A stretch of DNA of 64,000 nt from contig NZ_RJJY01000001.1 in NCBI RefSeq assembly GCF_003751085.1, positions 5,704,001 to 5,768,000 of the forward strand, read 5' to 3'. Positions within the stretch are counted from its first letter, which is position 1. Each line of letters starts with the position of its first letter. Position numbers and translations under genes: made by a program. The DNA comes from Micromonospora sp. Llam0 (GTDB lineage: Bacteria > Actinomycetota > Actinomycetes > Mycobacteriales > Micromonosporaceae). Below the pieces are notes generated by a model. That model worked only from the letters and a program-made list of their open reading frames with translations, was not told where the DNA came from and made no database searches. Below, piece after piece: positions 17,569 to 26,867 of the stretch.

Positions 17569-18282
17569 TCAGGACCGGCTCGTGGCCGGTCGGCGGGCGG
17601 CGGCGAGGACCGGGGTGAGGGCGGTGACGCTGTCGTCGACACTGGCGCCGGGGTCGAGCGCGACGGTGTGCCAGTCGTGGCGGGCGGCGTAGAGGCGTAG
17701 GTTGTCGAGGCCCTGCTGCTGATAGTCGATGAACGTGTCGCGGCTGAGTTCGGCGTAGCCGGCGTGCATGCCGAGCTCGGCAGGTCGGAAGCGGGCCTGC
17801 CGCCGGTCGTAGAGTGCGCCGATGTCGGCGGTCAGCAGCACCACTGCGTCCGGCATGCGGACCCGGCGGAAGATCGCCTGCAGGTCGGTGTCGGGGTAGC
17901 CCTGCAACAGCAGCTTGGAAAGGAACTTGTAGGTCCAGCCGTCGACGATCACGTCGTAGCCGGCCGCCAGCAGCGGCTGTACAACGGTGCTGGCGTGGGC
18001 GGTGAACCAGGCTGCCTGTACGCCGATCCAGAACGCGTCGGGCAGGTCGAGGGCGTCCCCGCTGTGCCAGAGCACGCTCGACAACTGCTCCATGATGCCG
18101 GCGGCGTAGCTGGAGGTCGCTGAGATCTGCCGACGGCTGACGAACACCAGCCCGTGCCCGCCTGCATCGGCGTCGTTGAGGCGGGCAACGGCGGTGGGGT
18201 AGTCGAGCTCGCCGAGTCGTTCGGCGAGGGTCGACTTGCCGACGCCGTCCGGGCCCTCCAGCGCGATGAACGTTCCCTGCAT
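17569..18282 (-). CDS. Thymidylate-kinase-like P-loop kinase
   Basis: A 237-residue P-loop protein. FIALEGPDGVGKSTLAERLG is the TMP-kinase-type Walker A (about residues 5-24), VIVDGWTYKFLSKLLL corresponds to the DR(Y/W) segment but lacks the usual Arg after Asp, and the lid region contains RRQARFRP. The family phosphorylates dTMP, and relatives act on modified nucleotides or sugars. It is only 19 bp from the next gene in the operon. A divergent substrate is likely because a housekeeping tmk would not normally sit here; that is inference from context. Confidence 0.78.
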   Translation of the reverse strand: MQGTFIALEGPDGVGKSTLAERLGELDYPTAVARLNDADAGGHGLVFVSRRQISATSSYAAGIMEQLSSVLWHSGDALDLPDAFWIGVQAAWFTAHASTVVQPLLAAGYDVIVDGWTYKFLSKLLLQGYPDTDLQAIFRRVRMPDAVVLLTADIGALYDRRQARFRPAELGMHAGYAELSRDTFIDYQQQGLDNLRLYAARHDWHTVALDPGASVDDSVTALTPVLAAARRPATSRS

Positions 18283-18317
18283 CCGTGCCTCCACGTTCCG
18301 GTCGTCGTTGTCCAGGT

Positions 18318-20453
18318 TCAGGTGCTGCACGCTTCGGCGGCGTTGATGAGCCGCCAGCCCTCGGTGTGCTGCCAGCGGTCCAGCTCGTGCCGCAGGACTG
18401 CGGCGGAGTCGCTCGTCAAATGCGGCAGCAGCGCCTCGACCGTGCCAGCCATTCGGCTGTCCAGTGCGGTGACCTGCGCGTCCATGACTGCGCGGAGCTG
18501 GTGTTCGAACTGGTCGGGGCTGTCGCCGGGGCCGGTGGCGTCGATGAGGCCGAGCATGGCGGTCAGCAGGGTGAAGGCGGCGTCCTTCAGGACGACGCGG
18601 GCGCTCCTTATGTGGTGGCGTGGTGCGCCGTCGAGGATCTTTTCGAGGCTCTTGAGGGTGTAGTCGAGCGCGAAGTGCCGGTCGATCCATAACTGGGCGT
18701 TGCGGGAGCAGACCCCGATGCGCCAGTCGGCGAACCGGGCGTCGATACGGCCGAGCGCGGGCCGCGCCGCGCCGGCCAGGCCGGCCGCCTGCACCCTGCG
18801 GGTGTAGGCGGCGCCGGTCAGGCACTCCATCGACACCAGCATGTAGGAGATCGCGGTGTAGAACGGCCGCCCGGTACTGTGCTCGGCGACGAACGCATCG
18901 TCGCGGACCCCATCGACGATATCGGCGACGCTCATCTGCGGCAACGGCCGCAGCAGCAGGTCGGTGCGCGCCTGGAACCGATGCGTCGCGGCGAGCTCAC
19001 CGGTGTCCATCAACTGGTCGAAGGTGATGTACGTGAATCGGGTCGGCACCCCGAGCGCTGACAGCGTGCGGATGGCCAGGGCGTTCTGTCCGCCGGTGGT
19101 TTCCTTGTTGAACCGCTCCAGGATCGAGGTCACGCCCGACTCGACGCCGAACAGCATGCGGCGCAGGCCGTGGTCGATCAGGTGCCGCCACATACCGGCC
19201 CGTTCGATGTGCCACCCCCGGTCGTGGGCGGGATCGGCGACCTGGTCCACCCGGCAGGAGGATTCCCACCGAAACCCGGCCCCGTGGATCGTCTCGGCGA
19301 GCGTCTGGACGCGCGCGACGGCGTCCGGGCCGGCACCGACAGCTTCCTCGTCGACCAGATACAGCGTGCGGGAGATCCCGGGATGGCGGTCGAACACCTG
19401 ACCCATCTCCTTCAAGATCCAGTCAAGACGGTCCGGGCTGCCGCCCGCCCACGTTCCCTTGTGCCCGCGCGGGCAGAACGAGCAGAAGTTGGTACAGCCA
19501 CGAGATGCCTCCAGCTGGGCGACGCCACGGTGGTCCAGGGTCGCGTCAAGAAGGTCGAGCTCAGGAAGGAAGTCGGTCTGCACCCGGTTGGCGACTCCAG
19601 CAGTGCGTCGCCGGGCGATCACCATTCCACCGCCGCGGGGCCCGCGGTAGCCGATGCCGCGAATCTCCGGCAACTGCAGGTCGCCGTGGTAGTGGGCAAG
19701 TACGTCGGCGATCGTCGGTTCTCCGGCACCCCGGGCCACGATCAACTGCGGGTACCGCTCCAGCAGCAGTGCCTCGTTGCGGGCGGTCAGACTGCCACCG
19801 GCGATGACTAACGGCGGGGCGGGAAGGGCATTCAGGTAGTCGATGAGGTCGGTCATCAGATCGTGCTGGCCGAACGTCGCGGAGACGCCGACGATGTCGG
19901 GTCGCCAGGACTCGACGGTGGCCCGGACATCGGGCAGCGTGGCGCCGAGTTGCATGTCCATCAGACGGACTTGCCCCAGCAGGCTGGCACGGGCAGCGCG
20001 GGCCAGGTCGGAGATCGCCAGCGGGAACCGGGGCAAGGGAAACCACTCGGGGTGATACAGCGCCACCAGCAGCAGCCGCGGCCGAAGCAGCCGGGAGACG
20101 GCGTCGTCGGTCAAGGTGGCGGACGACAGCCACTGCTCCGGGCGGTGCACGGTGATGCGGTCGTCCGTCCACACCGGCCACCGCCGGGTGGCGTGCGGCT
20201 GCCCGGACAGATCCGCGACAGTCCAGTCGCCACCGGCGGGGTTCTCGGCGATCAGCAGGCGGCGTTCGAGAGTGCCGGTGACCGCGAACCGGCTCGGCAG
20301 CAGCGGTGTGAGCGCCGCAGTAACGGCGGTCAGGTCCGTCATCGGCAGGTGGGCCAGCCCGGTGACGACCTCGGCGGCCGGGTGCAGGGCGGTCGTGCGT
20401 GTGATCGCCTGCAGCAGCCTGCTGTGAGCGGTCATGGTGGTAGTGGCCAGCAT
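18318..20453 (-). CDS. B12-binding-domain radical SAM enzyme
   Basis: A 711-residue protein. The region at about 125-255 has a cobalamin-binding-like Rossmann pattern (PDIVGVSATFGQHD, PLVIAGGSLTARNE, VARGAGEPTIADVL). The radical SAM cluster motif is EASRGCTNFCSFCPRGHKG with C320, C324 and C327 (Cx3Cx2C). About 250 helical residues follow the TIM-barrel part. Such enzymes catalyse methylation at unactivated carbon, ring contraction or other radical rearrangements. I chose the ATG at 20453; a GTG three codons upstream lies too close to the RBS (GAGGAGG). It is probably the key committed enzyme of the operon; the substrate is unknown. Confidence 0.87.
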   Translation of the reverse strand: MLATTTMTAHSRLLQAITRTTALHPAAEVVTGLAHLPMTDLTAVTAALTPLLPSRFAVTGTLERRLLIAENPAGGDWTVADLSGQPHATRRWPVWTDDRITVHRPEQWLSSATLTDDAVSRLLRPRLLLVALYHPEWFPLPRFPLAISDLARAARASLLGQVRLMDMQLGATLPDVRATVESWRPDIVGVSATFGQHDLMTDLIDYLNALPAPPLVIAGGSLTARNEALLLERYPQLIVARGAGEPTIADVLAHYHGDLQLPEIRGIGYRGPRGGGMVIARRRTAGVANRVQTDFLPELDLLDATLDHRGVAQLEASRGCTNFCSFCPRGHKGTWAGGSPDRLDWILKEMGQVFDRHPGISRTLYLVDEEAVGAGPDAVARVQTLAETIHGAGFRWESSCRVDQVADPAHDRGWHIERAGMWRHLIDHGLRRMLFGVESGVTSILERFNKETTGGQNALAIRTLSALGVPTRFTYITFDQLMDTGELAATHRFQARTDLLLRPLPQMSVADIVDGVRDDAFVAEHSTGRPFYTAISYMLVSMECLTGAAYTRRVQAAGLAGAARPALGRIDARFADWRIGVCSRNAQLWIDRHFALDYTLKSLEKILDGAPRHHIRSARVVLKDAAFTLLTAMLGLIDATGPGDSPDQFEHQLRAVMDAQVTALDSRMAGTVEALLPHLTSDSAAVLRHELDRWQHTEGWRLINAAEACST

Positions 20454-20585
20454 GGCGGACACCTCCTCAGTGAAGCGCGGCAGCAGCCAAGAGTGGTGGC
20501 GAGGATGCTCTCCGTAGATGTGGCGGGGCGTGTGGGGGCACGGCGGGACCGCCGTGGCGGTGCCGTCGGATGTGGCGTGCGGGTA

Positions 20586-21419
20586 TCAGGCGGTCGGTGC
20601 CGCCCAGACGAGGTCGGCGGAGAGGGCGGAGTGGTCGGACAGGCCCGCGCTGCGCGTGTCGTGCACGTAGCGGCAGTCGGACACGGTCACGTGGTGACCG
20701 GTCGTGCAGAACAGATGGTCGAAGCGGTAACCGGCTCCGGAGCGTCCGAACCAGGAATGCTCAGTGCGCTGCGGGTGGTGAATACGGAAGATGTCGGTAA
20801 AGCCGCCAGCGGCGAAGCTGCGATAGAACTCGTACTCCCACCTGCCGAACACCGCATGGTGCGGCCGGTGCCCAGGCTCCACCACGTTGAGGTCACCGGC
20901 GATGATCACCGGGACGTCGGTCGGGAAGACAGCCGACAGGCTGGGCAGCAGCGCGGTGACCGCGTCCTGAAACGCCCGCTTGTCGACGTTTCGCCGTGCA
21001 CGGGGCCCGCGCGACGGGACGTACAGCCCCACCAGACCGAGTTGCCAGCCCGCCGGATGACTGACCATCGCCCCTGCGGCGCGGTGCGGCAGGTGAGCAG
21101 CGTCGAGGGACACCACCTGGAGATCTCCGACGCGGGTGGCGAGCAACACCCGGTAGTCGCGGCCCCCGGAATCGGGGAGATGCACGCGGTACCCGTGGGT
21201 GGCGAGCGACTGCGCCAGGCTGTCCCCGGACGCTGCGCCCGCCACCTCGCTCAGGACGACGACGTCCGCGTCGGGCCGCTCGGCGAGCCAGGCAGCCTGC
21301 CGCACGCCACGGGCGGAACTGGCGTGCTGAACGTTCCACGTGAGCACCCCCACCGCAGTTCGCTCCACACGTGGGGCGTTACGGCGTAGCTGCGACGGCA
21401 GGACCTCGGCGGCGATCAT
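20586..21419 (-). CDS. Endonuclease/exonuclease/phosphatase (EEP) family hydrolase, copy 2
   Basis: A 277-residue EEP-fold metal hydrolase and paralogue of the gene at 13483-14295. Shared elements are VLTWNVQHA, VVVLSEVAG, VGLYVPSRG, IAGDLNVVEPGHRPH, EYEFYRSF, GFTDIFRIHHP, EHSWFG and LSDHSALSADL, covering the expected Asn, Glu, Asp/Asn and terminal Asp-His catalytic residues. The ATG is within the stop of the aldo/keto reductase gene (ATGA). Two EEP paralogues in one operon suggest two hydrolytic steps, or subunits with different specificity. Confidence 0.83.
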   Translation of the reverse strand: MIAAEVLPSQLRRNAPRVERTAVGVLTWNVQHASSARGVRQAAWLAERPDADVVVLSEVAGAASGDSLAQSLATHGYRVHLPDSGGRDYRVLLATRVGDLQVVSLDAAHLPHRAAGAMVSHPAGWQLGLVGLYVPSRGPRARRNVDKRAFQDAVTALLPSLSAVFPTDVPVIIAGDLNVVEPGHRPHHAVFGRWEYEFYRSFAAGGFTDIFRIHHPQRTEHSWFGRSGAGYRFDHLFCTTGHHVTVSDCRYVHDTRSAGLSDHSALSADLVWAAPTA

Positions 21420-22528
21420 CGTGCCGTTTTCGTGGGTGCCAGCTCATCGACGAAGACCTCGCCGCCAGCGTCGAGCCTCGACTGCACTCGCGACATGATC
21501 TTTCTAGCGGCGGCGATCGTCGTGGCGTCGGGCGGTTCGCGTAGGCACCCGAAGTTCATGTCGGCCTGCTCGGAGCTGGTGAACCCCACCAGGACCGCGG
21601 CATGCGCGGACCGGCTCAGGCACGACCACAACGCGATCCGGATCAGATCGGCAGTCTGAGCGCCTGCCACCTCGCGTAGCTCATCGATTCCCGCGGCGAT
21701 GACCGCCGCCGCTTCCGGCCTGAACCAGCGTTTGCGGCTGCGGTGATCACCCCGTCCGAAGGCGCGCTCCCGGTCCGGCCGGTAGCTGCCCGTCAACAGG
21801 CCCTGGCCCAACGCCTTGTTGACCAGAACCCCGCAGCCATGGGAATCGGCGAGCGCGAATATGCCGGCCGACCGGTCGGCCGGCGTCAGCAGGTTGTCCC
21901 GCACCGCGAGTACCTCTGGGTTCACGACGTGGAACAACCCGCGAAAGCGCGCGATCTTGTCGCCACGCAGGTGCGGCTCTGTGGTGAGCCGGTCCAACGC
22001 GAAGCGGTGCGGACCGCGCATGCCGATCGCCCGCACCAGGCCCTCGGCCTGGAAGTCACGCATGGCCTGGACCGCGCCTTCCAGGTAACGATCGGCCGGC
22101 CCGAAGTCCTGATGATGAAGAAAGTAGATGTCCAGGAAGTCGACGCCCAGGTTCTGCATGCTCTGCTCCAACTGATGACGCATGTGGAGCGGATCGTAGG
22201 CGTGCGCCGCCGTCCCGGCGAAATATCCGACCTTCGACGTCAACACCACGTCCTCGCGGGGAACCTGTGCGACCAGGCCAGCTAGGCGCCGCTCAGAGCG
22301 GCCATGCCCGTAAACATCGGCCGTGTCGAACAATGTCACTCCCCGCTGGAAGGCCCGCTCCAAAGCGGCGAGGGCGCTGGCGTCATCGATCTCGGACCAG
22401 CCCATCGGCATACCCAGGTTCTCGTCCGGGCCACCCAGAGGCCAGCACCCCGCACCCAATGCGGACACCTTGATGCCTGTGCGCCCCAGCGTGCGCTGCG
22501 GCAACGACTCGACCAGCATCCCGCTCAT
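21416..22528 (-). CDS. Aldo/keto reductase
   Basis: A 370-residue AKR TIM barrel. RTLGRTGIKVSALGAGCWPL opens the fold, LFDTADVYGHGRSE supplies the catalytic Asp and Tyr, VVLTSKVGY the Lys, and IYFLHHQD the His. These enzymes interconvert carbonyls and alcohols with NADP(H). It is the promoter-proximal gene of the nine-gene operon and overlaps the next gene by 4 bp. Here it could supply, or remove, the keto group used by the DegT aminotransferase. I chose the ATG at 22528 (MSGMLVES); upstream in-frame residues lack an RBS. Confidence 0.87.
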   Translation of the reverse strand: MSGMLVESLPQRTLGRTGIKVSALGAGCWPLGGPDENLGMPMGWSEIDDASALAALERAFQRGVTLFDTADVYGHGRSERRLAGLVAQVPREDVVLTSKVGYFAGTAAHAYDPLHMRHQLEQSMQNLGVDFLDIYFLHHQDFGPADRYLEGAVQAMRDFQAEGLVRAIGMRGPHRFALDRLTTEPHLRGDKIARFRGLFHVVNPEVLAVRDNLLTPADRSAGIFALADSHGCGVLVNKALGQGLLTGSYRPDRERAFGRGDHRSRKRWFRPEAAAVIAAGIDELREVAGAQTADLIRIALWSCLSRSAHAAVLVGFTSSEQADMNFGCLREPPDATTIAAARKIMSRVQSRLDAGGEVFVDELAPTKTAR

Positions 22529-22766
22529 CGTGGCCCCCGGCGGCTGTAGCGACCACGGGCGCCGCGCGGCGATGACCACCTCACATCAGTTACGAACATC
22601 CTCGCCTCCACTTCCGCCGAACGCCCGAGATCCACTAGCCGGGTAATGCCGCGTGCTGCTAATGACATGGGAAACGACCGGGCCACTGTCCGGCAAGCCC
22701 ATCGGACGTTCCCGACACGGCCCACGGCGACAACCCTGCTCCGGACCGTCACGGTGGCCCGGCGAC

Positions 22767-23828
22767 GTGCCCGCGCCCGGTACACTTCCGGACATCGCCG
22801 GACGCCCCCAGCTCCCCAAGACGGACATCAATCCGACCACCGCTGGTTCGATCCCCGAACTCGCCGCCTGCCTGAGCAGACTTCGCGCCCAGGCAGAGAT
22901 CTCCTATCGCGGCCTTGAACAATGGGGCAGCCGCCACGGCACCCCCATGCCGCGCAGCACGATGGCCGACGTATTCGCCGGCCGCCGCCTGCCGCGCAAA
23001 CAGGTCCTCCTCACCTACCTACGAGCCTGCGGCATCGACCCGCGAACCGACCCGCGATGGCTCGCCGCGTGGACCCGGCTCGCGGAACAACGAACCGCAC
23101 CCCGCCCGGCAAGCGAACCGATCGGGCAGCAGGCGGCGACACAGGAGTCCGCACAGCGCATCCTCGACGAAGCACTCGCGATCCGCGCCGCCGCCGAACG
23201 AGACGCCGCAGAACTGCGGGCCGCAGCCAGAGAGGACATCGCCTGGCTGCGCGCCAAGGCCGACGTCGAGCCGGACCATCGGCGTGACCTCGACGCCAAA
23301 CTGGCGGCCGACATAGCGGGTGCCGGACTACTGCGAGTCGGAACCAACTACCTCAACGAGCTGGAATGGGAGCAACTCTTCGCCGGAGTCCGCCAACTCG
23401 ACATTTTCGTGGCCTACGGACAGACCTGGCGAAACCTCCACGCCCGCCACCTTCACGACCTCGCCGCCCGCCCCGGCAGCAAGATCCGCGTGTTCCTGCC
23501 CGATCCCGCCGACGATACGACCATCGCCACGCTTGCCGACCGGTTCGCCATCACCGTCGAGGAGATGCGAAGGCGGATCGAGGCCACGCGCGCCGACTAC
23601 GAACTCCTACGCCGCCCAGACGGGGCCGATGTCGAGATCCTTTATCGACCCGGCGATCGGCTGTACTCCTTCTACCGACTCGACGACACCGCCGTCCTCG
23701 GGTTGTACAGCCACAGCCGCAACCGAATGCCCTCCATCCCGGTCCTCGTCTGTCGCGCTCCCGGAAGTCTCTATCAGTTTATAATGGACGACCTATGCAA
23801 CATCGAACAGCAAAGCCGGCGGGTCTAG
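22767..23828 (+). CDS. Putative regulator/effector with HTH-like N-terminus and DUF5919-like domain
   Basis: Up to 353 residues. The N-terminal about 90 residues are HTH-like (SIPELAACLSRLRAQAEISY, then STMADVFAGRRLPRKQVLL). A helical Ala/Arg-rich stalk of about 50 residues follows (AIRAAAERDAAELRAAARED). The C-terminal globular domain contains NELEWEQLFAGVRQLDIFVA, GSKIRVFLPDPADDTTI and EILYRPGDRLYSFYRLDD, which I associate with DUF5919 with moderate confidence. The start is uncertain: GTG 22767 is used, but a possible -10 (TACACT) lies just after it. It is divergent from the nine-gene operon and is the best candidate for its regulator. Confidence 0.6.
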   Translation: MPAPGTLPDIAGRPQLPKTDINPTTAGSIPELAACLSRLRAQAEISYRGLEQWGSRHGTPMPRSTMADVFAGRRLPRKQVLLTYLRACGIDPRTDPRWLAAWTRLAEQRTAPRPASEPIGQQAATQESAQRILDEALAIRAAAERDAAELRAAAREDIAWLRAKADVEPDHRRDLDAKLAADIAGAGLLRVGTNYLNELEWEQLFAGVRQLDIFVAYGQTWRNLHARHLHDLAARPGSKIRVFLPDPADDTTIATLADRFAITVEEMRRRIEATRADYELLRRPDGADVEILYRPGDRLYSFYRLDDTAVLGLYSHSRNRMPSIPVLVCRAPGSLYQFIMDDLCNIEQQSRRV

Positions 23829-24206
23829 TGCCTCGCCATACAGCCTTGAACGGATAATCCGGATGGCAAAACTTGGAGCCGGTGGCGAATTGCCGAAAAC
23901 GCAAGCGTCGCACCGCCACCGAGCCGTACTGCCGGACCTGGTCGGAGCCACGTGGGTGAAGTTGATGGGAACCATCGATCCGCCTTCCTGCGAGGCTCGC
24001 AACGACGAGAGTCACTACATGCGACTCCACCCATGGCGCGTAACCCCATGATGGGAAACCACTGTAGACGAACACGCTCCCCGTTCCTGCAGTCCTGGGT
24101 CCGAGGTCACGGGTGGCGCTGAAGGATGCCTGCCCGATAGAGCGGATGCTCCGACGCTGCGGTGTGGCTGCTTGTTGCCGCCGGCCGTCTCCTTCACGCT
24201 CATCGG
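23829..24206. other. Intergenic region, nothing recognised
   Basis: About 380 bp, with somewhat lower GC than the flanks, between the DUF5919-like gene and the MFS gene. A minus-strand frame of 144 codons crosses it but shows no family signature and overlaps the end of the preceding gene. The promoter of the MFS/glycosyltransferase pair is expected here; I cannot point to specific hexamers. Confidence 0.4.
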
Positions 24207-25571
24207 ATGTCAACGTCCGCGTCGGTAGGCTTCACGCTGTCTCCCGATCGGGTTTCCGGCGGCATCTGGCGTCGTGACTTCCGGTGGCTGTGGGCCGCGT
24301 TCGGTGCCAGCGAGCTGGGGACGGCTGTCGGCTACTCGGCGCTGTCGATCATCGCGGTGCTGCTCCTGGATGCCTCGGACCTGCGGGTGTCGATGCTGAC
24401 CGTCCTGTCCGGTGTGGTCGCCGCCGTGGTCGCGCTGCCGCTCGGACCGTGGATCGAGTACCGCTCGAAGCGGCCGGTCATGATCGGGACGGATCTGCTG
24501 CGGTTCCTCGCCGTGGCGTCGGTGCCGGCTGCCGCCTATCTGGGCTGGCTCACCTACTGGCATCTGTGTCTGGTGGCCGTGGTGCACACCGTGGCCACCC
24601 TGGCGTTCAACTGCGCGAGCGTGGCCAACCTCAAGGCGCTGGTGCCACGCGAACACCGTGCCGAAGCGAACAGCCGCTTCGAGGCCACCCTGTGGACGGC
24701 GAACGCCATCGGCCCGCCCGCCGGCGGCCTCCTCATCTCCTGGGTCGGCGTACCGGCCGCGATGGTGGTCGACGCGATCAGCTATCTCGCTTCCGCCGCC
24801 GGCATCCGCCGGCTGACCGCTCCCGAACGTCCGCCGCCGCGGCGCGCCGCCGAGCATCACTGGTCCGCTGACGTTCTGGCCGGCTGGCGGTACATCCTGC
24901 GCCATCGTGGCCTGACGGCGTTGTTCTTCAACGCGATGGTCTTCGGCGGCTGCATCATGGCCGCATCCCCGCTTTTGACGGTCTTCATGCTGCGCGATCG
25001 CGGCTTCGCCCCGTGGCAGTACGGGCTCGTACTCGGCTTCTCGGCGCTCGCCGGCGTCGTCGGTTCGCTCCTGGCGAGGCCGCTCATCGACCGCCTCGGC
25101 CACCGCACGGTGCTGCTGGCTGCCGGCGTCGGACGCTGCCTGTGGCTGGGACTGATCCCGTTCGCCCCAGCCACCCTCGGCGGGCTGGCGTTGATCGCCG
25201 TGTCCGAATTCATGCTGCTGCTCTTCGTCGGCCTGTTCAACCCCACCTTCGCGACCTACCGAATGAACGCCACCACCGACGAGTACATGTCGCGTGTCGT
25301 CATGGCCTGGTCAATCACGTCCAAGACGGTCCAGCCGGTCTTCATCGCCGCAGCCGGTCTCCTCGCCGCCGCCACCACCGCCAGAACCGCCTTGATCGTT
25401 ACTGCGGCGCTCCTGCTCACCGCGACAGCGCTACTACCCTGGCACGACGACGATGCACGCAAGGACATGAGGTACGTGCCGAGCCAGGACGGACCTGCCG
25501 CACCCGATCCACCCGCACGCCGATGGCCGCGGAGGCCATCGACAAGGTCGGCGACGAACGCGAGGAGGTAA
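24207..25571 (+). CDS. MFS transporter (probable drug/metabolite exporter)
   Basis: A 454-residue, 12-helix major-facilitator protein of the enterobactin-exporter/MFS_3-like type. Hydrophobic segments begin at about residue 20 (FRWLWAAFGASELGTAVGYS) and end before a hydrophilic Arg/Pro-rich tail of about 45 residues. The loop after helix 2 has GPWIEYRSKRPVMIG, a motif-A variant. The ATG at 24207 was chosen because upstream in-frame sequence is not membrane-like. It is separated by 8 bp from a GT1 glycosyltransferase gene, so the two form an operon that could glycosylate and export a product, possibly of the divergent cluster. Confidence 0.85.
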   Translation: MSTSASVGFTLSPDRVSGGIWRRDFRWLWAAFGASELGTAVGYSALSIIAVLLLDASDLRVSMLTVLSGVVAAVVALPLGPWIEYRSKRPVMIGTDLLRFLAVASVPAAAYLGWLTYWHLCLVAVVHTVATLAFNCASVANLKALVPREHRAEANSRFEATLWTANAIGPPAGGLLISWVGVPAAMVVDAISYLASAAGIRRLTAPERPPPRRAAEHHWSADVLAGWRYILRHRGLTALFFNAMVFGGCIMAASPLLTVFMLRDRGFAPWQYGLVLGFSALAGVVGSLLARPLIDRLGHRTVLLAAGVGRCLWLGLIPFAPATLGGLALIAVSEFMLLLFVGLFNPTFATYRMNATTDEYMSRVVMAWSITSKTVQPVFIAAAGLLAAATTARTALIVTAALLLTATALLPWHDDDARKDMRYVPSQDGPAAPDPPARRWPRRPSTRSATNARR

Positions 25572-25579
25572 GACAGCTG

Positions 25580-26725
25580 ATGCGTGTCGTGGTGACCACC
25601 CAACCCGCCCTTGGTCACCTGCATCCACTGGTCCCCCTGGCCCGGGCGATGGCAGACGCCGGCCACGACGTGCTTCTCGTCTCCTCCGCCTCCTTCCAAC
25701 CTCAGCTGGAACGGACGGGCCTGCCCACCGCCAGCGCGGGTCTGGACTGGCTGGAGTCTGAGGCGACAGCCGCATTTCCCGCGCTCCACACGGTCGTCGG
25801 CGACGACGGCAAACGGTTCTTCCTCGACGAGATCTTCTGCGGCACCGCAGAGCACATGGCCGAAGACCTCATCGGCCTGGCAAGCGGTTGGCGGCCCGAC
25901 GTCATTGTGCGTGAGATCTGGGAGTTCGGAGGGGCCGTCGCCGCGGCGATTCTCGGCGTCCCGTGCGTGGTCCACGGGATCGGCCGCTGGCTCAACGTGG
26001 AGGAAGTCGTCGACGCCGGGGCGGCCCGGCTGCGTAGCCTGTGGTCACGCTCAGGGTTCACCGGCGACGACCTGAACTGGGTCGACGGCGACCTCTACCT
26101 GGACGTGTGCCCGCCGTCGCTGGATCTGCCCACCCGGCGGCCACGCCCACCGCATACCCGGTCCCTGCGGCCCGTCCCGTTCGACGACACCAGCACACCC
26201 GGCCCGTCACCGCCCGCGCGACGTCGTGGACGGCCGCTGATCCATGTCAGCCTGGGAACGGTCAGCAGCCGCGTCGACGTGCTGAACGCCATCCTCCGCG
26301 ACCTGCGCGATCTCGACGCCGACGTCGTCGCCACCACCGGCAACTGCGATCCGGTCCGAGTCGAACCCCAACCACCGTCGATCACCGTCACCGCCTACGT
26401 TCCCCTGACACGGCTACTGCCGTCGTGTGACCTGGTCATCTGCCATGGCGGTTGGGGCACCGTGATCGCCGCGGCCGCCCACGGCGTCCCGGTCGTATGC
26501 GTACCTGCTGGCGCCGACCGCCCCGCCAACGCGCACGCCTGCGAGACCGCCGGCATGGGCCTGACCATCCGACCCGACCATCTCCGCCCTGGCCGCGTCC
26601 GGGCCGCTGCCACAGCGATCCTGGACGGCGGCACCCACCGGGCCGGTGCCCGACAGGTCCGCGCCGAAGTCGACCGCATGCCCTCACCACAGGAGATCGT
26701 GCAGGCCGTGGAAGACCTCGTGTAG
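25580..26725 (+). CDS. GT1-family glycosyltransferase (natural-product type)
   Basis: A 381-residue GT-B enzyme. The N-terminal acceptor domain begins RVVVTTQPALGHLHPLVPLA, and the C-terminal donor domain carries IHVSLGTVSS and the NDP-sugar-binding CHGGWGTVIAAAAHGVPVVC, followed by GADRPANAHAC. These match erythromycin/calicheamicin-type glycosyltransferases that add NDP-activated (deoxy)sugars to small molecules. The RBS GAGGAGGTA lies just before the ATG. The acceptor could be the product of the neighbouring operon or a toxic compound being inactivated. Confidence 0.87.
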   Translation: MRVVVTTQPALGHLHPLVPLARAMADAGHDVLLVSSASFQPQLERTGLPTASAGLDWLESEATAAFPALHTVVGDDGKRFFLDEIFCGTAEHMAEDLIGLASGWRPDVIVREIWEFGGAVAAAILGVPCVVHGIGRWLNVEEVVDAGAARLRSLWSRSGFTGDDLNWVDGDLYLDVCPPSLDLPTRRPRPPHTRSLRPVPFDDTSTPGPSPPARRRGRPLIHVSLGTVSSRVDVLNAILRDLRDLDADVVATTGNCDPVRVEPQPPSITVTAYVPLTRLLPSCDLVICHGGWGTVIAAAAHGVPVVCVPAGADRPANAHACETAGMGLTIRPDHLRPGRVRAAATAILDGGTHRAGARQVRAEVDRMPSPQEIVQAVEDLV

Positions 26726-26867
26726 CACGCCGGCCGATCACCGCGACGCTGTTCTCCAGCGTCCGCCCCGGCGCGAGGCGGGCCCGACGCGACGGCGACG
26801 GCGCCCGCGGAAGGCGCCTGACGACGAGCGATGATACTCACCCCCAGTCCGTGTCAGCCGATCGCCG

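Noticed and set aside
12509..22528. Assignment of the nine-gene operon to the tunicamycin, polyoxin or similar nucleoside pathways
   Set aside because: The radical SAM, Nudix and kinase content is only superficially alike; the defining enzymes of those pathways are missing.
22845..22875. GGTTCGATCCCCG resembling a tRNA T-loop
   Set aside because: It lies inside the coding region of the DUF5919-like protein and no other tRNA arms are present.
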